From: Proteobacteria bacterium UBA4656
GTDB taxonomy: Bacteria; Pseudomonadota; Gammaproteobacteria; Xanthomonadales; Ahniellaceae
Direction of reading: 5' to 3'
Length of the DNA: 5,751 nt
NCBI GenBank assembly: GCA_002405525.1
Contig: DHLY01000051.1
Coordinates: 1 to 5,751 of the forward strand
A model generated the notes under the pieces. It searched no databases. It saw only the letters and a program-made list of their open reading frames with translations, and was not told the DNA's origin. A program made the translations under genes and the position numbers. Below are positions 1 through 5,507 of the stretch, one piece after another; positions within the stretch are counted from its first letter, which is position 1; each line of letters starts with the position of its first letter.

Positions 1-1
1 A

Positions 2-1378
2 GCCACAGCATGTGGAAATGCACGGTCTGATGACCACGCGCTCCGGGACGCCGAGCATCAGGAACTGTCCGTCCTCGATCGGCGCCAGTTCGGTGCGCGA
101 CTCGGGGCTGCGCACGTACCACAGCTTTCCGTCGCTGCGCTCGATCCGGCGGACCGCCACGTCCGCTCGGTTCCAGTAGATCCCCAGCAGAGCGAGGTGG
201 TCCCTGCCGGGCCGGACCGGTCGCGGTGTCGCGGCGTGGGGGTTCCGGTCCGCGGCCTGTGTCGCCGGATCCGTTCCACGTCCTTTCACGAAGATCTCGG
301 CGAGCTGCATCCGCAGCTGGCCTGCCGGCGCGGCGTCGGAATTGCACAACACCGCGATCGAGAGCTTCTCGCCGGGAACACGCATCAGGTCGGACCTGAA
401 GCCGTCCCACGTGCCGCCGTCGTGCATGACCGCTCGGAGGCCCCGAACCGCATGGTCGTGGACCTGGAGCCCGCGTGCGTAATCGATCGGCTCCCCGCCG
501 TTCAACCTGCCTTTGTGCTCGAGCTGTTCGATCAGCCGCGCGCCGCCGACTTTGGGATCATCGAAGTTGCGCTGCCAGCGGGCGAGGTCGGCCACGGTCG
601 TGTGGAGATCGGAGTCGCCGTAAGGCATCCAGCCCGCCGAACGCCGTTGCAGCGTGCCGTCGCCGAGCAAGGCGTATCCCGACGCCAGGCGAGGCGTGAC
701 CCGGCCGAGCGTGTCCTCGAAATAGGTGTCGTCCATGCCCAGCGGCCGGAAGATCCGCTCGCGGGCGAACTGCGCGAGCGTGCTTCCGCTCACTCGGTGG
801 ACGATCAGCGACAGAAGGAAGTAGCCCGAGTTGCTGTAGCCGAACCGGCTGCCCGGCGTGAAGTCGAGCGCCGACTGGCTGGCGATCGTGCTCAACGCGT
901 CCCGCGCATCGGCGAGGTCCCACCAGCTCTTGCCGGCCATCCACCACAGCTCGGTGTAGTCGCGCAGTCCGCTGGTGTGATACAGCAGGTGGTCGATGGT
1001 GATGCGGTGCCCGTAGTCGCGGAGCTCCGGCAGGTAGCGGCGGATGTCGTCGTCGAGGGCGAGCCGGCCGTCCTGCACCAGGAGCAGGATGCTGGCGGCC
1101 GTGAACTGCTTCGAAACCGAGGCGACGTTGAAGACCGTCCTCGCGGGATCGATCGGGACCGCATGCTCCACGTTCGCGAGCCCGAAGGCGCCCTCGTACA
1201 GCGTGTTGCCGTCGCGGTAGACGCCGACCGCGCAACCGGGGTGCCCCGGCCTCGCGTGTCCCGCCAGCAGCGCGGCGGCGCGAGCGCCCGCGTCGATGTC
1301 CGGGACTGCCGGGATCGCCTGGGCCTGCGGGACCGCGAGCATGCACCCGAGGGCGATCGGAAAAAGGTCGATGCGCAT
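2..1378 (-). CDS. Serine hydrolase, class C beta-lactamase/PBP-like fold, exported (3' end outside window)
   Basis: The frame stays open for 459 codons from ATG at 1378 to the window edge. The N-terminus looks like a short signal peptide with a likely AQA cleavage site near residue 21, so the enzyme should act in the periplasm. The three active-site elements of the beta-lactamase/transpeptidase superfamily are visible: S87-V-S-K90 (SxxK, nucleophile S87), Y181-S-N183 (YxN), and H319-D-G-G in place of the KTG box. The H-x-G form is usual in esterases, D-amino-acid peptidases and PBP-like 'serine hydrolases' rather than in true AmpC, so beta-lactam hydrolysis is possible but not shown. Residues from about 390 look like the small beta-rich C-terminal domain common in this family. 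It lies 74 bases after the preceding minus-strand ORF, probably in the same operon as the BlaI/BlaR1-like genes. A GGGGA sequence 6 bases before the ATG is a modest ribosome site. The last dozen residues (after about position 37) look atypical. Confidence 0.88.
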   Translation of the reverse strand, partial: MRIDLFPIALGCMLAVPQAQAIPAVPDIDAGARAAALLAGHARPGHPGCAVGVYRDGNTLYEGAFGLANVEHAVPIDPARTVFNVASVSKQFTAASILLLVQDGRLALDDDIRRYLPELRDYGHRITIDHLLYHTSGLRDYTELWWMAGKSWWDLADARDALSTIASQSALDFTPGSRFGYSNSGYFLLSLIVHRVSGSTLAQFARERIFRPLGMDDTYFEDTLGRVTPRLASGYALLGDGTLQRRSAGWMPYGDSDLHTTVADLARWQRNFDDPKVGGARLIEQLEHKGRLNGGEPIDYARGLQVHDHAVRGLRAVMHDGGTWDGFRSDLMRVPGEKLSIAVLCNSDAAPAGQLRMQLAEIFVKGRGTDPATQAADRNPHAATPRPVRPGRDHLALLGIYWNRADVAVRRIERSDGKLWYVRSPESRTELAPIEDGQFLMLGVPERVVIRPCISTCCG

Positions 1379-1452
1379 GCGGAGTCCCCGGATGGGTGGA
1401 GGTGCGCGCCATGCATCGGCGGCGCGCGCGGCCTGGACCGTGGGGATCCGGG

Positions 1453-2013
1453 TCAGGGAACGGACGCGGGGGCGGAGCGCGGGTGCGCTCGCGCATGCCG
1501 TGCCGCGAGTTCGGCGTCCTGCGCCGCCTGTGCCGCGGCCTGCCGTGCCAGGTCCGCGTTCTTCGCCGCCAGCCCGGCATGGGCCGCGGCCAGCCGGGCG
1601 TCGCGCCGCGCCTGTTCGGCGTTCTGCCTTGCCTGCCCCGCGTCGCGTTCGGCCTGGGCGGCATGGCGCGCGCTCGCACGGGTCATGTCGTCGATCCACG
1701 CGCGGGCACGTGCGTCGATCGGGCGCTCCACCCCGTCCACCCGGTACGACTCCACGACGCGCCCCTGCGCATCGAGACCACGCCGGTATTCGCGCCGTTC
1801 GTCGAGGTCGATCGCGCTGAACGTGCGCGGGTCGCCCGCCTTCCACAGGTCGTGAGCGGACGAGTCGATGCGCGGGGTCGACGCCGGCGCGCGGGCAGGT
1901 TCCAGCTGCGCAGCCAGCACTGCGCTCGTCGAGAGCAGTGCGAGACAACCCAGCGGTGCCCACCAGCGGCCCTGCGCGGGGGTTCCGGACAGCAAACGGG
2001 TGATGCGTCTCAT
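1453..2013 (-). CDS. Exported protein with Ala-rich heptad tail; probable detached C-terminal part of a BlaR1-like M56 protein
   Basis: This encodes 186 residues. Residues 1-12 are basic (RRITRLLSG) and are followed by a hydrophobic segment at about 18-36, which acts as a signal anchor or signal peptide. Residues 45-110 form a small domain with a 'YRRGLDAQGRVVESYRVDG' type beta pattern. Residues 121-176 are eight consecutive heptads with Ala at positions 1 and 5, predicting a long helix or coiled coil. The ATG lies in the same frame as the upstream M56 ORF, nine bases after its TGA, with GAGG 7 bases upstream as a ribosome site. From memory, full-length xanthomonad M56 proteins continue from the protease domain through a 'GG-x-L-x-x-RI-x-RLL' linker into a transmembrane helix and a periplasmic domain like this one. 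I therefore infer that this is the sensor/periplasmic half. If translated separately, it would be an independently anchored partner of the protease. Confidence 0.72.
   Translation of the reverse strand: MRRITRLLSGTPAQGRWWAPLGCLALLSTSAVLAAQLEPARAPASTPRIDSSAHDLWKAGDPRTFSAIDLDERREYRRGLDAQGRVVESYRVDGVERPIDARARAWIDDMTRASARHAAQAERDAGQARQNAEQARRDARLAAAHAGLAAKNADLARQAAAQAAQDAELAARHARAHPRSAPASVP
1486..1653 (-). repeat. Eight degenerate 21-bp tandem repeats encoding an Ala heptad array
   Basis: Within the exported protein, codons 121-176 split without gaps into eight 7-residue units: AERDAGQ, ARQNAEQ, ARRDARL, AAAHAGL, AAKNADL, ARQAAAQ, AAQDAEL, AARHARA. Every unit has Ala at positions 1 and 5, and seven of the eight end in Gln or Leu. 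The DNA units are diverged from one another, so the array is old and kept for its protein structure rather than recently duplicated. A ninth, weaker unit may precede it at residues 114-120. Confidence 0.8.
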
Positions 2014-2022
2014 CAGGGGGCC

Positions 2023-2883
2023 TCAATCGGCAGCCAGTACCCATCGCGGGGACGCACGTCGCGCCCTCGCCAGTTCCACCAGGGCCTCGGCCAGGGGAAT
2101 CGCATCCGCGCAGGCCGACGCCGCCAGGGCGTCGCAGTCGTGTTCGCGATCCTCGCGGATGCGTCGGCTCAGCCACCACACGCCCGGGTGGTAGAAGAGC
2201 AGCGACTCGATGCCGCACTGGATGCCGTTCCAGACCCAGTCGAGCCGCCGCACGTGCGCCAGTTCGTGCGTGAGCAAGGCTTCGACCTGGTCGCGCGGGA
2301 GCCGCATGACCAGCGCCGCGGGCATCCAGATGACGGGCTTGAGCCAGCGCGCGGTGAACGGCACCCGCACGTCGTCGGCGACGTGGACCGCGACCTGGCG
2401 CGAGATCCGCAGCGCGCGACGCAGCGCGTCCACGCGGTGCTGCCATTCCGACGGGATCGCGTGGACACTGCGGCGTTCGAGCCGGGCGAGCCACCACAGG
2501 CCCCCGACGTGGCGCAGCAGCATGGCGCCGGCACCGAGCGCCCAGAGCGCGGCGAGTCCTGCCGCCCACGCGTTCGCGTGCAGCACGGGAAGGCCCGGCG
2601 TGATGTCACGCCCGAGCGCGATCATCGCAGGCACGAGTCCGGGGTTCGCTGCCGCGGCAGGCTGCAGCCAGTCCTGCACGAACCCCCACGCGGGCACGAT
2701 CGCCATCGCCAGCAGGAACGCCATGCCGATCGCATGGCGCCACGCGGCGCTGTGTCGCCGCAATGCCCGGAGCGCGATCGCGGCGGCCGCGGCGAGCAGG
2801 GTGCACTGCCACAGCGAGTTCAGCAGTGCCGCGGCGAGCGCGGGCGCGAGGTCGGACCACAAGGTCGGCAGCGTCTCCATCAT
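2023..2883 (-). CDS. BlaR1/MecR1-like M56 family membrane metallopeptidase, C-terminally shortened
   Basis: The 286-residue integral inner-membrane zinc protease has hydrophobic segments at about 13-40, 48-68 and 103-122, and another near 224-238. The catalytic zinc site is H206-E207-L-A-H210 (HEXXH), with E247 in 'EHDCD' (ExxxD) as probable third ligand. A 'PFTARWLKPVIWMP' stretch at 175-188 matches the conserved strand before the active site in BlaR1-type proteases. In the family, signal sensing on the outer face triggers proteolysis and leads to loss of the partner BlaI repressor. The start overlaps the repressor stop (ATGATG, 4 bases shared), with AGG 8 bases upstream, so the two are translationally coupled. 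The gene ends in a TGA at 2025-2023. Beyond it the same frame continues as GPL-M-RRITRLLSG, the usual continuation of this family, so the stop probably truncates a longer protein. The zinc site itself is intact. Confidence 0.9.
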   Translation of the reverse strand: MMETLPTLWSDLAPALAAALLNSLWQCTLLAAAAAIALRALRRHSAAWRHAIGMAFLLAMAIVPAWGFVQDWLQPAAAANPGLVPAMIALGRDITPGLPVLHANAWAAGLAALWALGAGAMLLRHVGGLWWLARLERRSVHAIPSEWQHRVDALRRALRISRQVAVHVADDVRVPFTARWLKPVIWMPAALVMRLPRDQVEALLTHELAHVRRLDWVWNGIQCGIESLLFYHPGVWWLSRRIREDREHDCDALAASACADAIPLAEALVELARARRASPRWVLAAD

Positions 2884-3266
2884 CGGCGTCGCCTGGCCTT
2901 GGCCCGGGCGATCAGCCGGGCGATGGCATCGAGCTCTTCGTCGCTGGTGGCGTCGCTGTCGAGGGCGCGCTGGACGAGGTTCACCGCGGAACCGGAGAAT
3001 GCGCGCCGCATCAGGTCGTTCAGCAGCGAGTCCTGCACCACGTGCTCCGCGTGGACGGGCGTGTACGTGTGGCTGCGCTCGGAGTCGTCGCGATGGACCA
3101 GCCCCTTCTCGGCCATGATGGTCAGCATCTTCAGCACCGTGGTGTAAGCCGTGTCCTTGGTGCGCGACAGGGCTTCATGCACCTCGCGCACCGTCATCGG
3201 CGCCGGCCGGCCCCACAGGACGCGGAGGATCGCCAGCTCGCCTTCGGTGGGATGCGGTGTGGCCAT
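2880..3266 (-). CDS. BlaI/MecI/CopY family winged-helix transcriptional repressor
   Basis: The product is 128 residues, the usual family length. It begins MATPHPTEGELAILRVLW, the typical first helix of BlaI proteins. The TVREVHEAL and AYTTVLKMLTIMAEKGLV segments (residues about 25-59) form the helix-turn-helix and recognition helix, and the SHTYTP stretch forms the wing. The C-terminal half (about 72-122) is the helical dimerisation region. Family members bind as dimers to palindromes in their own promoter and are released when a BlaR1-type protease is activated. I chose the ATG at 3266 because it gives the family's usual N-terminus; an in-frame GTG at 3272 would add only two residues. No strong Shine-Dalgarno sequence is visible. 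The Asn-Phe cleavage pair known from the staphylococcal BlaI is not evident here; a different site near AFSGS is possible. It is the first gene of the unit and sits directly behind the operator cluster. Confidence 0.95.
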   Translation of the reverse strand: MATPHPTEGELAILRVLWGRPAPMTVREVHEALSRTKDTAYTTVLKMLTIMAEKGLVHRDDSERSHTYTPVHAEHVVQDSLLNDLMRRAFSGSAVNLVQRALDSDATSDEELDAIARLIARAKARRRR

Positions 3267-3295
3267 GGTCACGGGGTCCGGAAAACTACGATCGA

Positions 3296-3316
3296 ATTAG
3301 TACTAATGTCTTAGTA
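3296..3316. promoter_or_regulatory. Predicted BlaI-type operator: two overlapping palindromes
   Basis: On the plus strand TACTAATGTCTTAGTA (3301-3316) has perfect 6-base arms, TACTAA and TTAGTA, around TGTC. Overlapping it, ATTAGTACTAAT (3296-3307) is a perfect 12-base palindrome, giving three TTAGTA/TACTAA half-sites in 21 bases. The outer TACTA...TAGTA arms agree with what I recall of BlaI/MecI operators. The cluster covers the -10 element and part of the spacer, so bound repressor would block RNA polymerase. This predicts autoregulation of the whole unit. The palindromes are seen directly; binding by this repressor is inferred. Confidence 0.75.
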
Positions 3317-3325
3317 GATTGTCAA
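3296..3325 (-). promoter_or_regulatory. Sigma70-type promoter of the repressor/M56 operon
   Basis: On the minus strand a perfect TTGACA (3325-3320) is followed after 17 bases by TACTAA (3302-3297), or after 18 bases by ACTAAT (3301-3296), as the -10 element. The patch is markedly AT-rich in a GC-rich background. Transcription should start near 3290, leaving a leader of about 25 bases before the repressor ATG. Confidence 0.7.
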
Positions 3326-3677
3326 GCGATCGGCGTCGCGGGCGCTTGCCGCGTTGGCGTCGCGCGACGGGTCCCGCGTTCGGCGATCCGATGCGCATGC
3401 CTGGTGGATGAGATGCGCCGGGCCGGTGTGCGGTTAGCACGTCGCGGGCGCGCATTTCCGGCGGGCGAGGGGAAGCGTGGCCAGCGGCGTGCCGTTGCCG
3501 GCGCCAGCGCACACCGCGATGCACTGTGCGATCCGCGTCACGCGTGCGTGCATGCGTCGGGGCTGACCGTTGAAGTCGCCCTCGCAACGGCCGCAGGCAT
3601 GGCGTCAGCCGACGCGTCTCCCGGTCGTCCGTTTCGCCGTGCTCGGCCCGAAGGGCCCGCGGCAGACCCGCAGCCCA
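3326..3677. other. Intergenic stretch with no supported gene
   Basis: About 350 bases lie between the repressor promoter and the end of the two-gene cassette. Reading frames here give only Arg/Pro/Ala-rich translations typical of GC-rich non-coding sequence, with no ribosome site or recognisable motif. I see no tRNA, riboswitch or repeat array. The only structure noted is a short GC hairpin at 3645-3657. Confidence 0.6.
3645..3657 (-). terminator. Weak GC hairpin downstream of the cassette
   Basis: GGCCC-GAA-GGGCC forms a perfect 5-base stem with a 3-base loop, 20 bases beyond the stop codon of the 125-residue protein. There is no T-run after it on the minus strand, so it is at best an imperfect intrinsic terminator. 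Confidence 0.2.
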
Positions 3678-4055
3678 TCACGAGACATCGGGCGCCGAGG
3701 GTTCGGGGCAGTCGTCGCAGATGTCCTCCGCGGCTTCGTACATCGCACCGTCCACCAGGTCCAACCATTCCGCGAACGTCGTTGCGCTGCTCGTGTCGAC
3801 GGGCATCGAGTACCCGACGGAGCTTCCGTCGGGACAAAGCACGGTGACCGTGACTTCGGTGGTCGTCCACGGTGGCCCCGGCGTCCCGATCCCGCTCCCG
3901 GTGTAGTGGCACTCGCCACCGTCCTTGCGCTTGACCGTCCGGCAGAGGCAGCCCGGATGCGGTTGGTACCCCGCCGGCACGACCTGACCTGCAAGCGCCG
4001 CACACAGCGGACACGGGTCGCCCGACGCCTCGAACACGTGCTCTTCCTCTGCCAT
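3678..4055 (-). CDS. Cys-rich small protein with a CPLC/HPGCLC metal-site signature
   Basis: The 125-residue acidic protein has no signal peptide or membrane segment. It has eight cysteines: C15 and C18 (DPCPLC), C36 and C38 (HPGCLC, with H33), C49, C74, and C113 and C116 (CDDC). The CxxC...HPxCxC spacing resembles the small zinc-binding C-terminal segment of SPP1 gp7/Mu gpF-type phage minor head proteins, but here it is at the N-terminus of a free-standing protein. The middle (about 65-85) looks like a beta hairpin, and the tail is acidic. Metal binding is therefore inferred; function is unknown. The ATG is 6 bases after the stop of the upstream gene, and its strong ribosome site AGAAGG overlaps that stop, so the two genes are almost certainly co-translated and may act together. 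I do not recognise a characterised homologue. Confidence 0.82.
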   Translation of the reverse strand: MAEEEHVFEASGDPCPLCAALAGQVVPAGYQPHPGCLCRTVKRKDGGECHYTGSGIGTPGPPWTTTEVTVTVLCPDGSSVGYSMPVDTSSATTFAEWLDLVDGAMYEAAEDICDDCPEPSAPDVS

Positions 4056-4061
4056 CGTCGT

Positions 4062-5093
4062 TCACCTTCTGGGGTTGAGCCGGGCGATCCGCGCGCGGAC
4101 CGCCGCTTCCGTCACCGGACCCGATGCACTGGTGCCGCGGGTCGCGACCAGCAGCGCGCGCAGCTCGCGACCACCCTTGCACAGCGTCACCCGTCTCCAT
4201 GCGCCGGGACCGCCACTGACCTCGTCGCCGATGGCGATGTCGGCGGGAAGCTGCGACGGCGGGATGCGATACACCCGCGCCACGAAGACGTCGTCGGCGA
4301 AATCGAGGTAACGCGACACCAGGCGCCAGTCGCCACCGGCCAGCCGCTCGACGACCTGCAGCACGTCGTGCGCCACGGGTGGCGCGGTCTGCACGCGCGC
4401 ACGCAGCGGTGCGGAGCCCAGCGGAGGCAGCGCTTCGCCGCGCAGCTGCGACAGGCTGCGGATGCGCGCCGGACGCGCAGGCAGCTTGAACGTCCGGCCC
4501 TCGCGAGCGGAGTGCGGCACGCTGCGCACGCGGTCGAATCGCTTCACGCGGCCTGGGGCCGGGAAGATCGACACCGTGAGGGGCTCCGGCCCGAGCGCGA
4601 CCAGGCGGAACCGCCCCCGGACGTCGGTGTCGACGCGTCGCCCGGCAGCGGCGACCGTGACGCCGACCGCCGGCACGCCGGCGGAATCGAGCACCGTGCC
4701 GTTCAGCGCGTGGCCCAGCGACACCGCGAGTGCACCGCGCACCAGCGCGATCAGCGCGTCGTCGTCGAGCTGGGCACCGGCCGCGGCGGCAATGGCGCGC
4801 AGGGTCGCCAACGGCCGGGTGGCGAAGGTATCGAGGGATTCGATCCGTGCGGCCAGGGCCGCCGACGCCAGCGCCGGCGTGAGGTCCTCGACGTCGAGCA
4901 GCTGCGCGTAGCCCACCCAGCGCCGCAGGATCGCGCGATCGAGTCCGGGCACCGTGGCGAGCATGCGCGCCGGATTGGCGCGCAGCAGGTCGGCCGTGCC
5001 GAACACCGTCAGGGCGCGCAGCGCCGAGACTGCGGCTGCGCTCGCCCCTGGAAGCTGGTCCACCGTCGTGTGCACATCCGCGCTCCGAGCCAT
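4062..5093 (-). CDS. Protein with helix-hairpin-helix/DUF4332-like repeats and a carboxypeptidase-regulatory-like domain
   Basis: The product is 343 residues from ATG at 5093. Residues about 12-120 contain repeated short helical units with 'LPG' and 'VPG' hairpins ([34 protein letters not shown]). They then run into [26 protein letters not shown], the pattern of DUF4332/HhH modules that bind DNA or proteins. Residues about 129-185 ([18 protein letters not shown]...GRFRL...LTVSI) match the carboxypeptidase-regulatory-like beta-sandwich, usually found in extracellular or surface proteins. Residues 200-343 are unrecognised, Arg-rich and predicted mixed alpha/beta. No signal peptide is visible. 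I prefer the ATG because an upstream frame ends in TAA at 5105, AAGG sits 4 bases before the ATG, and a GTG at 5123 would add ten unconvincing residues. It is followed after 6 bases by the Cys-rich gene. The pairing of an intracellular-type HhH module with a surface-type beta domain is unusual; function is unknown. Confidence 0.83.
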   Translation of the reverse strand: MARSADVHTTVDQLPGASAAAVSALRALTVFGTADLLRANPARMLATVPGLDRAILRRWVGYAQLLDVEDLTPALASAALAARIESLDTFATRPLATLRAIAAAAGAQLDDDALIALVRGALAVSLGHALNGTVLDSAGVPAVGVTVAAAGRRVDTDVRGRFRLVALGPEPLTVSIFPAPGRVKRFDRVRSVPHSAREGRTFKLPARPARIRSLSQLRGEALPPLGSAPLRARVQTAPPVAHDVLQVVERLAGGDWRLVSRYLDFADDVFVARVYRIPPSQLPADIAIGDEVSGGPGAWRRVTLCKGGRELRALLVATRGTSASGPVTEAAVRARIARLNPRR

Positions 5094-5228
5094 GGTGCCT
5101 TGGATTACGCCGGGACGTGCCACGACCTATCAGCCTCGGGACCCAATTCGCCCCGGCGCGCGCGCTCCGCGCGATGGCGCCGCGGGCAGACGAAGTCGCC
5201 GTCCCGGTGTGGAATGGACAGGATCGCG

Positions 5229-5244
5229 AAGCCAGGAAGCCAGG
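5229..5244. repeat. Tandem 8-bp duplication AAGCCAGG x2
   Basis: Two exact adjacent copies of AAGCCAGG occur immediately before a 7-base inverted repeat, about 35 bases from where rodA similarity begins. This could be slippage or a scar of a recombination event. Sequence identity is seen directly; its meaning is inferred. Confidence 0.5.
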
Positions 5245-5268
5245 GGCTGCCATCTTCCGCAGGCAGCC
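5245..5268. repeat. Inverted repeat GGCTGCC/GGCAGCC with 10-base loop
   Basis: GGCTGCC (5245-5251) and GGCAGCC (5262-5268) are perfect reverse complements around ATCTTCCGCA. There is no T-run on either side, so a terminator is doubtful. The element abuts the tandem 8-mer and lies about 14 bases before the rodA remnant. Confidence 0.5.
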
Positions 5269-5281
5269 ACTCGGTGCGGGT

Positions 5282-5476
5282 ATGCTGGGCGGGTCGCTGG
5301 CGCTGACCTTCTTCGTCTACGTGATGGTCAACGGCGGCATGATCAGCGGGCTGTTGCCGGTGGTGGGCGTGCCCATGCCGCTGATCTCCTACGGCGGCAC
5401 GTCCGCGGTCACCCTGCTCGCCGGTTTCGGCCTGCTGCAGTCGATCCACGCCCACCGCAGGCTCGTCGCCACCTGA
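5282..5476 (+). pseudogene. rodA: 3' end of rodA (SEDS peptidoglycan polymerase), 5' part missing
   Basis: The 64 residues from [18 protein letters not shown] to HAHRRLVAT, ending in TGA, match the C-terminus of RodA. The features are the conserved [23 protein letters not shown] loop, the last transmembrane helix and a HAHRR tail. RodA polymerises glycan strands during cell elongation with PBP2. A normal RodA has roughly 370 residues and about ten membrane helices, so most of the protein is absent. Similarity begins at about 5282. The frame remains open back to 5117, but those preceding residues (Arg/Ala/Pro-rich) are not RodA. The ATG at 5282 aligns within the protein and is not a true start. 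The remnant cannot be functional alone. It is followed after 31 bases by the transaldolase start. Confidence 0.85.
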
Positions 5477-5507
5477 ACCCGAACCCCGCACCCGCCCGGA
5501 TCCGCGC

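Larger units (their letters stand above)
5105..5275 (-). pseudogene. Possible 3' remnant of a gene upstream of the cassette
   Basis: A minus-strand frame runs open from the rodA junction to a TAA at 5107-5105. The translation includes [21 protein letters not shown] followed by an Arg-rich tail, and it has fairly even amino-acid use for its first 30 residues. The stop lies 11 bases before the ATG at 5093, matching the tight spacing of the next gene pair. It would have lost its 5' part at the break near 5275-5282. I do not recognise the protein, and the frame could be a chance one. Confidence 0.3.

Noticed and set aside
1396..3147. Long plus-strand open frame (583 codons) and other long frames opposite the minus-strand genes, such as 197-1855, 3570-5306 and minus 3538-5253
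   Set aside because: Their translations are Arg/Pro/Ala/Gly-rich with no motifs. They lie across recognised BlaI, M56, hydrolase and cassette genes and arise from GC-rich codon bias.
3303..3587. Minus-strand frame of 94 codons in the intergenic stretch
   Set aside because: It is Arg/His/Pro-rich, has no ribosome site or motif, and its end overlaps the promoter/operator.
3326..3677. Search for tRNA, riboswitch, CRISPR repeats or small RNA in the intergenic stretch
   Set aside because: No cloverleaf, conserved aptamer core, spaced direct repeats or promoter-terminator pair could be seen.
5093..5123. GTG at 5123 as start of the HhH/beta-domain protein
   Set aside because: The ten extra residues lack a recognisable motif, the ribosome site is poorly placed, and the ATG at 5093 has AAGG just upstream after a TAA of a preceding frame. 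It is not excluded.
5245..5268. Inverted repeat considered as an integron attC site or a transposon end
   Set aside because: No GTTRRRY/RYYYAAC core sites, no matching terminal repeat elsewhere and no transposase or integrase gene in the window.
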